DNA of 22,893 nt. It comes from Candidatus Omnitrophota bacterium (GTDB taxonomy: Bacteria; Omnitrophota; Koll11; Zapsychrales; Aceulaceae). Each line of letters begins with the position of its first letter. Position 1 is the first letter of the stretch. Positions 8,207 to 15,775 of the stretch are shown in pieces. Below the pieces are notes generated by a model. It was given only the letters and a program-made list of their open reading frames with translations. It searched no databases and was not told where the DNA came from. The DNA lies in contig JAOZRJ010000004.1 of the NCBI GenBank assembly GCA_029931885.1, positions 1-22,893 on the forward strand, given 5' to 3'. The position numbers were made by a program, and so were the translations under genes.

Positions 8207-9406
8207 ATGGGAAAACATGAAATTAAAAAAGATGTTTATTGGGTTGGTGATATTGATTGGGATTTAAAATCTTTTCACGGATATTCAACTCCATACGGAT
8301 CTACTTATAATTCATATTTGATATGTGACGAGAAACCAACATTAATTGATGCTGTAAAAGATTATGGATTTAATGAAATGTTGTCGCGTATTAAAGAAGT
8401 GATTGATCCTAAGGAAATTAAATATATTGTTTCTAATCATACAGAGATGGATCATTCTGGGTCTATTGGCCGGCTTCTTGAATATTGTCCAGATGCTCAA
8501 GTTGTTTGTTCTCCTAAGGGCGAGGAACATCTAAAGAGGCATTTTAGGAAGGAATGGAAATTTAAAGTAGTAAATACCGGCGACGAGCTGGATATTGGCA
8601 AAAGAAAGTTAAAGTTTTTGCTTATGCCTATGGTTCATTGGCCAGACTCAATGGCGACTTATTCAGAATCTGATGGAATTTTGTTTTCTAATGATGCTTT
8701 TGGTCAGCATTTTGCATCAAATGAAAGATATATAGATGAAGTAGCTCCTGAGATGATCTATCGGGAAGCTGCAAAATATTATGGAAATATAGTTCTTCCT
8801 TACGGAAATCAAGTTTTAAAAGTTTTAGAAGCAATTTCTACTTTAAAGGATATCGATACAATATGCACCTCGCATGGGCTGATTTGGAGAAAAAAAGAAG
8901 ACATTAAAAGAATAATTTCTCTTTATGGAAAATGGGCAGCTCACGAGACGGATAACAGCGTAGTGATTGTGTATGATACTATGTGGCATTCTACGGAAAA
9001 AATGGCAAAAAAATTGTATGAGCTAACTTTTAAGGAGAATGTCAAAGTAAAGATTTTTGATCTTCAGAAGGCGGATATTTCTGATATTGTTACAGAAATT
9101 TTGTTTTCAAAAATAGTTTTTTTTGGAACACCTATTTTAAATAACTGCATGCTTCCAACCATGGCCAGTATGTTGATGTACCTTAAAGGTCTAAAACCAA
9201 GAAATAGATTTGCCTTAACATTCGGCTCTTATGGATGGGCAACCGCAGGTTTTAAAGAATTTGAAACATTTATTCAAGAAGCTGGCTTTGAACTTATGGA
9301 AAAAGGCAGGTACATAAAATTTGTCCCTGATGAAAAAGAATTGGAAGAATTAAATACAGTTGTTACGAGCATTAAAGAGAAATTTAACATAAAGCTAGGA
9401 GGATGA
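8207..9406 (+). CDS. fprA: Flavodiiron protein (FprA, A-type; O2 or NO reductase)
   Basis: This soluble two-domain flavodiiron protein has 399 residues, the usual class A length. The N-terminal metallo-beta-lactamase-like domain carries the di-iron ligands H78-x-E80-x-D82-H83, H144, D163 and H223, close to the Desulfovibrio numbering. The C-terminal flavodoxin-like domain begins around residue 250 (VVIVYDTMWHST) and binds FMN. There is no fused rubredoxin, so it needs an outside electron donor. Family members reduce O2 to water or NO to N2O, and the preference cannot be read from sequence. Its position after hcp and before superoxide reductase suggests combined NO and oxygen defence. AAGGAAG lies about 10 bases upstream of the start. 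Confidence 0.96.
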   Translation: MGKHEIKKDVYWVGDIDWDLKSFHGYSTPYGSTYNSYLICDEKPTLIDAVKDYGFNEMLSRIKEVIDPKEIKYIVSNHTEMDHSGSIGRLLEYCPDAQVVCSPKGEEHLKRHFRKEWKFKVVNTGDELDIGKRKLKFLLMPMVHWPDSMATYSESDGILFSNDAFGQHFASNERYIDEVAPEMIYREAAKYYGNIVLPYGNQVLKVLEAISTLKDIDTICTSHGLIWRKKEDIKRIISLYGKWAAHETDNSVVIVYDTMWHSTEKMAKKLYELTFKENVKVKIFDLQKADISDIVTEILFSKIVFFGTPILNNCMLPTMASMLMYLKGLKPRNRFALTFGSYGWATAGFKEFETFIQEAGFELMEKGRYIKFVPDEKELEELNTVVTSIKEKFNIKLGG

Positions 9407-9407
9407 G

Positions 9408-9785
9408 ATGACAGATCTAAGAGAAATATATCGGTGTGAAATTTGTGGTAATGTCGTTGAGATTATTAATGAGGGGCAACCCGCTCTTGTATGCTGTAAT
9501 CAGCCAATGGTCAAGCTTGAGTCAAAGACAGAAGATATGGGAAGCGAAAAACACGTACCTGTTGTAGAAGAAATTAACAATGGAATTAAGGTAAAAGTTG
9601 GCAGCGTTGAGCATCCTATGGAAGAAAAACATTATATTAAGTGTATTGAAGTTTTAACGCAGGGTAAAATTGTAAGAGCGGAATTAAAGCCAGGGCAGAA
9701 CCCTGAGGTAGAATTTTGTGTAAAGAAATCAGAGGTAGTAGAGGTTAGAGAATTTTGTACAATACATGGTCTTTGGAAAAGCTAA
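9408..9785 (+). CDS. dfx: Desulfoferrodoxin (2Fe superoxide reductase)
   Basis: This enzyme reduces superoxide to hydrogen peroxide without making oxygen. At 125 residues it is full length. The N-terminal desulforedoxin domain binds iron through C10, C13, C29 and C30. The catalytic centre uses H49, H69, H75, C117 and H120, with E47-K48 next to the first His, as expected for the active site. Peroxide produced here would feed rubrerythrin, encoded upstream. The start follows the flavodiiron stop by one base and has TAGGAGG upstream. The tail overlaps an alternative start of the glycosylase gene. Confidence 0.97.
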   Translation: MTDLREIYRCEICGNVVEIINEGQPALVCCNQPMVKLESKTEDMGSEKHVPVVEEINNGIKVKVGSVEHPMEEKHYIKCIEVLTQGKIVRAELKPGQNPEVEFCVKKSEVVEVREFCTIHGLWKS

Positions 9786-9786
9786 G

Positions 9787-10419
9787 ATGTTGCGAAAACT
9801 TCGTTTAGAACATAGCAAGAAAAAGACAGCTATAAAAAAGAGATTAAAAGAGTTTAGGGCTGCTTGGAAGAAATCAGATAAAGGAATATTTAGCGAGCTT
9901 TGCTTTTGCATATGCACGCCGCAATCAAAGGCGATTTATTGCGATAGGGCTATTTCTGATTTAATGAAAAAAGGGATCCTTTACAAAGGGAATATTGCTC
10001 AGATAAGAAATGGTTTAAAGGGTGTTCGTTTTCCGAACAATAAAGCTCGATATATTATCGAGGCCCGTAACTTTTTTAGTGTAAATGGTTCATTAAAAAT
10101 AAAAGAAAAGATAGATGCATCAAATATTTTTGAGACTCGTAATTGGTTTGTTAATAACGTAAAAGGAATAGGACTTAAAGAAGCCAGTCATTTTTTAAGA
10201 AATATTGGCTTTGGCAAAGATTTTGCAATACTGGATGTGCATATTTTAAAGAATATGGTGCGCTACGGCATTATTACGGATCGCCCTAAGAATATGACTA
10301 ATAGACAATATTTATATTTGGAAAATAAATTTAAAGATTTCTCAGAAAAAATAAGCATTTCTTTAGGTGAGCTTGACCTTTTGTTTTGGTCCTCGGAGAC
10401 AGGCGAGATATTTAAATGA
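9787..10419 (+). CDS. ogg: N-glycosylase/DNA lyase, 8-oxoguanine glycosylase (Ogg2-like)
   Basis: This DNA-repair glycosylase belongs to the helix-hairpin-helix group, Ogg2 type. It excises 8-oxoguanine and nicks the abasic site. From the start at 9787 it has 210 residues, close to the roughly 207 of the archaeal enzymes. The motif VKGIGLKEASHFLRNIG carries the Schiff-base lysine K131, and AILDVHI carries the catalytic D150. A further in-frame ATG at 9766 would overlap the desulfoferrodoxin gene by 20 bases. I prefer 9787 because of family length and a GGAAAAG about 6 bases upstream. Placement directly after superoxide reductase links reactive-oxygen removal to repair of oxidised DNA. It ends in an ATGA overlap with the regulator gene. 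Confidence 0.85.
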   Translation: MLRKLRLEHSKKKTAIKKRLKEFRAAWKKSDKGIFSELCFCICTPQSKAIYCDRAISDLMKKGILYKGNIAQIRNGLKGVRFPNNKARYIIEARNFFSVNGSLKIKEKIDASNIFETRNWFVNNVKGIGLKEASHFLRNIGFGKDFAILDVHILKNMVRYGIITDRPKNMTNRQYLYLENKFKDFSEKISISLGELDLLFWSSETGEIFK

Positions 10420-10820
10420 AATTAATCACAAGAGATACTGATTACGCCATTAAAGCCCTTATGTATATTGCAGACTCTAAGAAGACTGTTGTGACTGCTT
10501 CAGAAATAGAGAAGAAGCTTAAGCTACCGCGTGCATTTTTAAGAAAAATACTTCAAGTTCTTCGAAAGGAAGGAGTTCTTAAATCAATAAAGGGGAATAA
10601 TGGAGGATTTCTACTTGCTGTTTCTGCTAAGAAAATATTTTTTATTAGCCTTATGAGAATTTTTCAAGGAGAGCTTACTTTTACAGAATGTTTTTTAAAG
10701 AAAAAGGTGTGTCCAGATATAAAGAAGTGTCCTGTTCGCGAGAAGATTAAAAATATTGAGAAAACAGTTATAACTGAGTTGAGCCAGATAACAATAGCTT
10801 CATTGTTGGCGTGTAAGTAG
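10416..10820 (+). CDS. Rrf2-family transcriptional regulator (NsrR/IscR-like, iron-sulfur type)
   Basis: This 134-residue Rrf2 regulator has an N-terminal winged helix-turn-helix (about 1-65, with the wing around KGNNGGF). A cysteine triad C92, C99 and C105 (C-x6-C-x5-C) matches the cluster-binding region of NsrR and IscR, so an iron-sulfur cluster sensing NO, redox or cluster status is likely. The spacing between the first two cysteines is one or two longer than in the best-known examples. It is translationally coupled to the glycosylase gene (ATGA at 10416) and is the last gene of the defence block. It probably regulates that block, and ATGCAT boxes before rbr and before the ferredoxin-hcp genes are possible targets. 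I do not assign the name nsrR without a phylogeny. Confidence 0.9.
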   Translation: MKLITRDTDYAIKALMYIADSKKTVVTASEIEKKLKLPRAFLRKILQVLRKEGVLKSIKGNNGGFLLAVSAKKIFFISLMRIFQGELTFTECFLKKKVCPDIKKCPVREKIKNIEKTVITELSQITIASLLACK

Positions 10821-10868
10821 TTTAAAAAAATAGTAAGCATAAATTTTTTTGTTAAGAAACGAAAGCTC

Positions 10869-10897
10869 TTGACACATTAATAACTATATTGTATTAT
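10869..10897 (+). promoter_or_regulatory. Strong sigma-70-type promoter for the ArsR-led cluster
   Basis: TTGACA (10869-10874), a 17-base spacer and TATTAT (10892-10897) give a consensus -35 and a -10 matching five of six bases. Transcription would start about 28 bases before the ArsR ATG. AATAA and TTATT arms (10879-10883 and 10894-10898) flank the spacer and could be part of an ArsR operator, but they are AT-only and weak. Confidence 0.75.
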
Positions 10898-10931
10898 TTG
10901 GATAAAGCGATTGATGAAAGAAAGGAGGCAA

Positions 10932-11192
10932 ATGGATTACGAGAAGAAAAGTAATGTATTAAAAGCTTTAGGTCATCCCATACGGCTAAAGATGGTAGAG
11001 GGGCTTATGAATGATGAGTGTAATGTTAATAAAATTATGGATGTTTTAAATATTCCTCAGTCCACAGCATCGCAGCATTTAGGCATATTAAGAAATAATG
11101 GGATTTTAACCGCAAGAAAAGAAGGCGTAAGAACGTGCTATAAAGTTGTTGATGAGAAGGTTCAACAGATCATTAATATTTTAAGAAAGTAA
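10932..11192 (+). CDS. ArsR-family winged-helix regulator
   Basis: This 86-residue ArsR/SmtB-type repressor begins MDYEKKSNV and has the family pattern LKALGHPIRLKMV, then the recognition helix PQSTASQHLGIL (42-53) and a beta-wing RKEGVRTCYKV. Two cysteines are present: C30, at the position of the first Cys of the ArsR metal-binding ELCV-type motif, and C69 in the wing. It lacks the full C-x-C metal motif, so it may sense thiol redox state, sulfide or another ligand rather than classic arsenite. The start at 10932 is chosen because AAAGGAGG lies at 10921-10928. Earlier in-frame codons (TTG 10911, ATG 10914) precede that site. A strong promoter lies just upstream, so autoregulation is likely. 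Confidence 0.9.
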   Translation: MDYEKKSNVLKALGHPIRLKMVEGLMNDECNVNKIMDVLNIPQSTASQHLGILRNNGILTARKEGVRTCYKVVDEKVQQIINILRK

Positions 11193-11271
11193 ATTTTTTT
11201 AAAGGATAGTATCTGATTATTACGATAAAACGATAGAGTAATAAAACAACAATATAAAAAAGGAGGATTAA

Positions 11272-11589
11272 ATGGAAGTAGTATTAACAGATGAAAATTT
11301 TGATCAAGAAGTAATTCAGTCAAAATTGCCATGCCTAGTTGATTTCGGTGCTGATTGGTGCGGACCGTGTCGAATGGTTGCTCCAATAATGAAAGAGATT
11401 GCTGAAGAATATGAAGGGAAACTTAAGGTTGGAACAGTTAACGTTGATCAAGCTCCAGGTATTGCTTCAAAGTATGAAATTATGAGTATTCCTGCGTTGT
11501 TTATTTTTAAAGATGGTCAAGTGGTTAATAAGGCTGTTGGAGCTGCTCCTAAAGAGCAGATTATTTCAACGATCGAGCCTTATCTTTAA
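11272..11589 (+). CDS. trxA: Thioredoxin
   Basis: This is a standard 105-residue cytoplasmic thioredoxin with the active site WCGPC (W29, C30, C33), an Asp-rich DFGAD lead-in, and the cis-proline loop SIPALFIF about 45 residues later. C21 is additional. The ribosome site AAGGAGGA directly precedes the ATG. It sits between the ArsR gene and the FmdB-like gene and probably reduces disulfides generated by, or needed for, the other proteins of this cluster. A second, atypical thioredoxin-fold protein lies at the far end of the same cluster. Confidence 0.95.
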   Translation: MEVVLTDENFDQEVIQSKLPCLVDFGADWCGPCRMVAPIMKEIAEEYEGKLKVGTVNVDQAPGIASKYEIMSIPALFIFKDGQVVNKAVGAAPKEQIISTIEPYL

Positions 11590-11636
11590 ACAAAGGAGGA
11601 TTGCTGTTATTTAACTATTTATAAGGAGGTGTATTT

Positions 11637-11834
11637 ATGCCACTTTTTTCATATGAATGTCAAAAATGTAAGAATATATTTGATCTTTTAATTGGAATGA
11701 CTGCGGAAAAGCCAAAGATGCAATGCCCAAAATGTCAAAGTAAGGAGATTGTGAGGTTAATTTCTGCTCCGAGTGTGATTACAAAGAAAGGATCGTTGGG
11801 AGATTCTTGTTCTTCCGGGTGTTGTTCCTTATGA
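11637..11834 (+). CDS. FmdB-family zinc-ribbon protein
   Basis: This 65-residue protein has an FmdB-type zinc ribbon: MPLFSYEC start, C8-x2-C11, then C30-x2-C33. Family members are named after a putative regulator of formamidase/amidase genes, but most have no known role. The C-terminal tail ends SCSSGCCSL, with three extra cysteines (58, 62, 63) in the last eight residues. This suggests a metal- or thiol-binding tail, common in this family. A strong ATAAGGAGGTG ribosome site precedes it. The stop overlaps the start of the ATPase gene (ATGA at 11831). Confidence 0.9.
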   Translation: MPLFSYECQKCKNIFDLLIGMTAEKPKMQCPKCQSKEIVRLISAPSVITKKGSLGDSCSSGCCSL

Positions 11835-12385
11835 TTTTAAAGATTAAGCTATGTTTAAAACATAGTGGAAGAATCGACGGCCGAAAAAATATTCAATTTA
11901 AGCCTGGATTAAATGTTGTTGTTGGGCCTAATGGTTCGGGAAAAAGTTCTTTACTTAAGGCTATTTATAGATGTTCAGATTGCAAGAAGATTCAAGATGA
12001 TAAACAGTATTATCATTATTTTAACAGTGAGACAATGAATCCTCATCGATCTGAGAAACATTTTAAAGGACTTCATGGTTCTATTATACGCGTGCGTGCA
12101 ATGTTTTCTTCTCATGGTGAGACGATGCGCGATGTCCTAAGTTCTATAAATTTTAAAGCTGGAGATTGTTTGCTTTTTGATGAACCGGAATTAGGGCATG
12201 ATTTTAAATGGGTGATGAAAATACGTAAAGGATTAGAAAAGTTTTCTCAATTAGGATGTCAGGTTATTCTTGCATCGCATCATCCAGTCTTTTGGGATAC
12301 GAAAAATATAATTGAATTAAAACGAGGATATAAAAAGCATACTTTAAGTATTCTTAAAGAATTTCTTGAAGAAAAAAAGAATTAA
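11831..12385 (+). CDS. Small ABC/AAA-type ATP-binding protein
   Basis: This 184-residue ATPase has Walker A GPNGSGKSS (32-40), Walker B CLLFDEPE (113-120) and a switch His in ASHHPVFW (150 or 151). No canonical LSGGQ signature is visible. The matching region reads SSHGETMRDVL. There are no membrane segments, so it is a soluble ATPase of the ABC/SMC-like superfamily rather than an obvious transporter subunit. An upstream in-frame TTG at 11807 exists, but the ATG at 11831 overlapping the FmdB stop is the natural coupled start. It could partner the zinc-ribbon protein or the downstream permease halves. Neither is shown by sequence. Confidence 0.75.
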   Translation: MILKIKLCLKHSGRIDGRKNIQFKPGLNVVVGPNGSGKSSLLKAIYRCSDCKKIQDDKQYYHYFNSETMNPHRSEKHFKGLHGSIIRVRAMFSSHGETMRDVLSSINFKAGDCLLFDEPELGHDFKWVMKIRKGLEKFSQLGCQVILASHHPVFWDTKNIIELKRGYKKHTLSILKEFLEEKKN

Positions 12386-12455
12386 GGGATTTTATAAGAA
12401 AAGTAAGATTTAATAAAAAAATAGTTTATTTTAGTAATAAAAAGGAGGAGTTAAG

Positions 12456-12941
12456 ATGTTGTTTTTAGGATTAATTAGCGGATTTATTGTAGGCATAGCA
12501 GTCTTTTTTTATGTTATGAAGAATTATATGATTTCTAATCATAAGGTTAATGGAAGCTTTGAGCAAATTCAAAAGGTTATTCAAGAGATCATTCCCCAAA
12601 AAAAAGGATGGGGATTTCCTCTTCCAGAGTGGGATATTTTTAAATCTCAAATAGCTAATAATCTTACTTATAAAAATATAAAGAATATGGTTATTTATTT
12701 TGTTTGTAATCCTTCGATTGCGAATAAAGTTCTTTCAGTTGATCCGAACATGGGAGGCATTATGCCTTGCTCTTGGGCTGTCTATGAAACAGTTTCTGGC
12801 GATGTTTTTATTGCAAAAATGAATATCCCCTTGATGAGCAAGATGTTTTTTGGGGTTGTTGGAAAAGCTATGAGTGAGGTTGCACAAATTGAGAAGGTTA
12901 TGATGAATGATATTAAAGAGAAGATGCTGAATAAAAAATAA
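12456..12941 (+). CDS. DUF302 domain protein with N-terminal membrane anchor
   Basis: This 161-residue protein has one N-terminal transmembrane helix (about 2-21) followed by a DUF302-like domain. Recognisable family features are NPSIANKVLSVDPNMGGIMPCSWAVYE and then the GDVFIAKMN strand near the end. DUF302 proteins are widespread in anaerobes and sulfur-metabolising bacteria, and their function is unknown. Family members often occur near thiol-redox and metal-transport genes. A strong AAAGGAGGAG site precedes the start, and the gap to the flavoprotein gene is only 13 bases. Confidence 0.8.
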   Translation: MLFLGLISGFIVGIAVFFYVMKNYMISNHKVNGSFEQIQKVIQEIIPQKKGWGFPLPEWDIFKSQIANNLTYKNIKNMVIYFVCNPSIANKVLSVDPNMGGIMPCSWAVYETVSGDVFIAKMNIPLMSKMFFGVVGKAMSEVAQIEKVMMNDIKEKMLNKK

Positions 12942-12954
12942 AGGAATAGGGAAT

Positions 12955-14292
12955 ATGGAAAAATTTGATATTTTAGTTATCGGCGGAGGTCCTGCTGGTA
13001 TAACAATTGCAAAAATTTTAGGAAAAACTAAAAAAGTAGGAATTATCCGTCCGGAAAATAATTCAATGATTTATTGTGCTATGCCATATGCTATCGAAGG
13101 GCTTATGTCTATTGAAAAAGTTTTTAAGAAAGATTCTTTGGTTACGGACGCCGGGGCAGATTTGATACGAGGAAAAGCAACAGATATATCATTTGATAAA
13201 AGAATTGTTACTGTTAATGATGATAATATTTATCAATATGATAAGTTGATCATAGCTACTGGCGCGGATCCGTTTTTGCCTTCGATTAACGGAGTGAATT
13301 TAAAAAATGTTTATGTTTTTAAAACGCAGCAGGATTTGGAGTACATTGATAAAGCTGTTAAACTGGATAAGATTAAGAAAGTTGTTGTCATTGGTGCCGG
13401 AGCGATTGGGATAGAGCTCGCTCAGGCGTTGAATCATGTTGATGTGGAAACTCATCTTGTTGATATGGCGGAAAGTGTTTTGCCTAATTTTATTGATGCT
13501 GATTTTTCTAAAGAAGTTCAGGAAGAACTGGTTGATTTAGGCATTCATTTACATTTAAGTAGTAGAGTGAAATCTGTTGAGGGTGTTAATACTGCTGAAA
13601 GTGTTAGTTTGGCAAGCGGGGCAACAATTTCGTTAGAAGATTCGGGGATAGTTGTTTTTGCGGCTGGAATGAAGGCCAGTGACGATTTATTTAAAAATAC
13701 AGCATTAGAAATAGGTAAGCAGGGTATTATTGTTAACAATAAGATGGAAACCAACATTAAAAATGTTTATGCTGTTGGGGACTGCACGCAATTTGTCAGC
13801 GGTATTACCGGTGAACCTATTTTAGGAAAATTAGCAACAAATGCGGTACCAATGGCGCGTATGCTTGCCAAGAATTTATTAGGAGCTGATCGGGTTTATA
13901 AAGGGTTTTATAATGGCTCTGCGACAAAAGTAGGGAAATATTTTGTTGGCGGAACCGGGATTAGCGAAGCTGCAGGCAAAGATAAGTTTGATATTATTAC
14001 GGGTTATTCAGAGTTGACAACAGCGTTTCCGATTATGCCTAATGCAAAAATGGCAAGAATGAAATTGATTGTTGATAAAAATACCTTGAAAATTGTTGGA
14101 GGTCAGATTATTGCTGAAGTTCCTGTTACTGATAAAATTGATATTGTTACGTTGGCTATTCAAAGTAATTTAACAGTCAATGATTTAATAAGTTTTAGTT
14201 ATTCCGCACAGCCTTATCAATCTTTTTTTCCCGCAAATAATCTTGTTGTAGCTTGTGCAGAAGATATTCTTACAAAATTAAAAAATAGCTGA
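12955..14292 (+). CDS. FAD-dependent pyridine nucleotide-disulfide oxidoreductase (CoA-disulfide reductase/NADH oxidase-like)
   Basis: This 445-residue flavoprotein belongs to the single-cysteine branch of the disulfide oxidoreductases. It has an N-terminal FAD fold GGGPAG (10-15), an active-site Cys C41 in SMIYCAMPY at the position of Cys42/43 of NADH oxidase and CoA-disulfide reductase, a second NAD-binding GAGAIG fold, the FAD segment NVYAVGDC, and a C-terminal dimerisation domain. Relatives reduce CoA disulfide, polysulfide, persulfide or O2 with NAD(P)H. Which substrate applies is not visible. No rhodanese domain is fused. In this cluster of thioredoxins and an ArsR regulator, a role in low-molecular-weight thiol or sulfane-sulfur turnover is the best inference. 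Confidence 0.9.
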   Translation: MEKFDILVIGGGPAGITIAKILGKTKKVGIIRPENNSMIYCAMPYAIEGLMSIEKVFKKDSLVTDAGADLIRGKATDISFDKRIVTVNDDNIYQYDKLIIATGADPFLPSINGVNLKNVYVFKTQQDLEYIDKAVKLDKIKKVVVIGAGAIGIELAQALNHVDVETHLVDMAESVLPNFIDADFSKEVQEELVDLGIHLHLSSRVKSVEGVNTAESVSLASGATISLEDSGIVVFAAGMKASDDLFKNTALEIGKQGIIVNNKMETNIKNVYAVGDCTQFVSGITGEPILGKLATNAVPMARMLAKNLLGADRVYKGFYNGSATKVGKYFVGGTGISEAAGKDKFDIITGYSELTTAFPIMPNAKMARMKLIVDKNTLKIVGGQIIAEVPVTDKIDIVTLAIQSNLTVNDLISFSYSAQPYQSFFPANNLVVACAEDILTKLKNS

Positions 14293-14303
14293 GAGGAAAA
14301 CGA

Positions 14304-14699
14304 ATGCTGTGTGCAATTGCAACTGATAATGGAATAAATTTAATGGGGCGTCATTTTGGAGACGCTGCTCAATATGATTTATATCGTTTTGAGAAACAAA
14401 ATATAGTTTTTCAGGAAACTATATTTAATCCGTTTCGTGAAAATGAAGGAGAGGAAGACTTTCATGCTGATAAAATAAAAGCAGGCAACATGAAGGAGCT
14501 TTTTCTTGAAAAAGGCGTCTCTACTCTTGTGTCTAAAAGGTTTGGACCTAATATTAAGCGTATGGTTAAGAATTTTGTTCCTGTTATTGTGCGTCATAAT
14601 GATATTAAGAAAGCTAAGGAATTGTTAGTAAAATATTTTGATAAAATAGAGCAAATGTTTAATGAAGGTCCGAATCGAAAACCTATTATTTTAAAATAA
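14304..14699 (+). CDS. NifX/NifB-type dinitrogenase iron-molybdenum cofactor-binding domain protein
   Basis: This 131-residue protein resembles the small stand-alone NifX-like fold (MTH1175 type). It begins LCAIATDNG, has GRHFGDAAQYDLYRF in place of the usual HFG-containing loop, and SKRFGPNIKRMV where the family has a glycine-rich loop with Gly-Pro. Proteins of this group in non-nitrogen-fixing anaerobes are thought to bind metal clusters or sulfur species, but the function is unproven. No nif genes are present in the window. It is 11 bases after the flavoprotein gene and 26 bases before the first permease gene, so it belongs to the same operon. Confidence 0.75.
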   Translation: MLCAIATDNGINLMGRHFGDAAQYDLYRFEKQNIVFQETIFNPFRENEGEEDFHADKIKAGNMKELFLEKGVSTLVSKRFGPNIKRMVKNFVPVIVRHNDIKKAKELLVKYFDKIEQMFNEGPNRKPIILK

Positions 14700-14725
14700 A
14701 AAATTTTGTATATTTACGAGGGAAT

Positions 14726-15208
14726 ATGTATTCTTTGTATATTGTAACAGGATTAGCTTTATTGATTTCTTTCTTTTCAAGCAGGGAGAAAACAATAAAA
14801 GCTGTTAAGATAGCTTTTAGTAAGTTAGCGAGAATTTTACCCGCATTTTTAAGCATACTCATCGGTGTTTCCATAATTCTTTTTTTTATTCCAGAAAAAG
14901 CAATTGCAATTTCTTTAGATAATAACAATAAGATCATTAGTGTTCTTTTAGCTTCTTTGATTGGTTCCGTAACATTAATGCCGGGACCTGTTGCTTATCC
15001 TCTTTGTAGCATCCTGTTAAGAAAAGGCGTGTCGTATATGGTAGTGGCTGCTTTTTCTACAACTTTAATGATGGTTGGAATTTTAACTTATCCAGTAGAG
15101 AAGAAATATTTTGGAGCCAAGATAGCTATAATACGAAATATTGCTAGTTTTTTAATCGCTCTTGTAGTTGCTTTAGTAATTGGTATTATTTTTGGAGAGT
15201 TATTATGA
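14726..15208 (+). CDS. Permease half 1 (ArsP_1/UPF0718-like, split)
   Basis: This 160-residue integral membrane protein has about four helices. It resembles one half of the roughly 300-residue predicted permeases of the DUF318/ArsP_1 (UPF0718) family, whose characterised members include exporters of organoarsenicals. The core PVAYPLCSILLRKG segment and the YFGAKIAIIR segment align without gaps with the next gene over 54 residues (15 identities by my count), so the two genes encode homologous halves. The start has GAGGG about 6 bases upstream. The end overlaps the second half by ATGA (15205). The substrate is unknown. Confidence 0.75.
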   Translation: MYSLYIVTGLALLISFFSSREKTIKAVKIAFSKLARILPAFLSILIGVSIILFFIPEKAIAISLDNNNKIISVLLASLIGSVTLMPGPVAYPLCSILLRKGVSYMVVAAFSTTLMMVGILTYPVEKKYFGAKIAIIRNIASFLIALVVALVIGIIFGELL

Positions 15209-15729
15209 AAGACCAAATTAAAATTATCAAAATATTTGTATTATTATTTTATGCAGTCTTTATTTTAGTATCATTTATGTTCGGATTTAATCCCGGAAAG
15301 CAAATCGGATATAATTTCGCCGCCTATTCCTTAGAGATTCTTAAATTATTACCTTGTATTTTTATTTTAATTGGCTTATTTGATGTATGGGTAAAAAGGG
15401 AAACTATAGAAAAACATTTAGGGAAAGAGTCGACTATATTTAGCTATATTTGGGCTATTCTTTTAGCTGGCCCTATTGCTGGAGGTCTGCTTGTTGCTTT
15501 TCCTGTCGCGTATTCTTTGTTTCAAAAAGGAGCAAAATTGAGCATCGTTTTTACATTCATAGGAGCTGCTGCTGTTTGTCGTATTCCAATGACACTTTTT
15601 GAGATTTCATTTTTAGGAATAAAATTTAGCCTAATTAGATTATTTGTGTCTATACCATTAGTTGTTTTAAGTTCAATATGTTTAGGAAATTATTTCGAAA
15701 AAAAGGGCTATAAAATAACGAATGGATGA
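15205..15729 (+). CDS. Permease half 2 (ArsP_1/UPF0718-like, split)
   Basis: This 174-residue membrane protein has about four or five helices and is paralogous to the preceding gene. The shared pattern is VAFPVAYSLFQKG, then a hydrophobic helix, then FLGIKFSLIR. A Cys-Arg pair (VCRIPMT) lies in the helix between these blocks. Translation is coupled to the first half (ATGA), consistent with a heterodimer that forms one full transporter. In most genomes the two halves are one polypeptide. The break is not a recent frameshift, since both genes have their own hydrophilic N-terminal start and the frames are clean. Confidence 0.75.
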   Translation: MKDQIKIIKIFVLLFYAVFILVSFMFGFNPGKQIGYNFAAYSLEILKLLPCIFILIGLFDVWVKRETIEKHLGKESTIFSYIWAILLAGPIAGGLLVAFPVAYSLFQKGAKLSIVFTFIGAAAVCRIPMTLFEISFLGIKFSLIRLFVSIPLVVLSSICLGNYFEKKGYKITNG

Positions 15730-15775
15730 ATAAATATTTATATAAGCGCACTTTATTAAAGTTAATTATATTAAA

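Noticed and set aside
11592..11624. Seven-codon TTG frame after a perfect AAAGGAGG, before the FmdB gene
   Set aside because: The spacing from the ribosome site to the TTG is one base, too short. The real FmdB start has its own strong site.
15730..15741. Perfect palindrome ATAAATATTTAT before the methyltransferase
   Set aside because: It is composed only of A and T in an A/T-only gap, so it is not informative.
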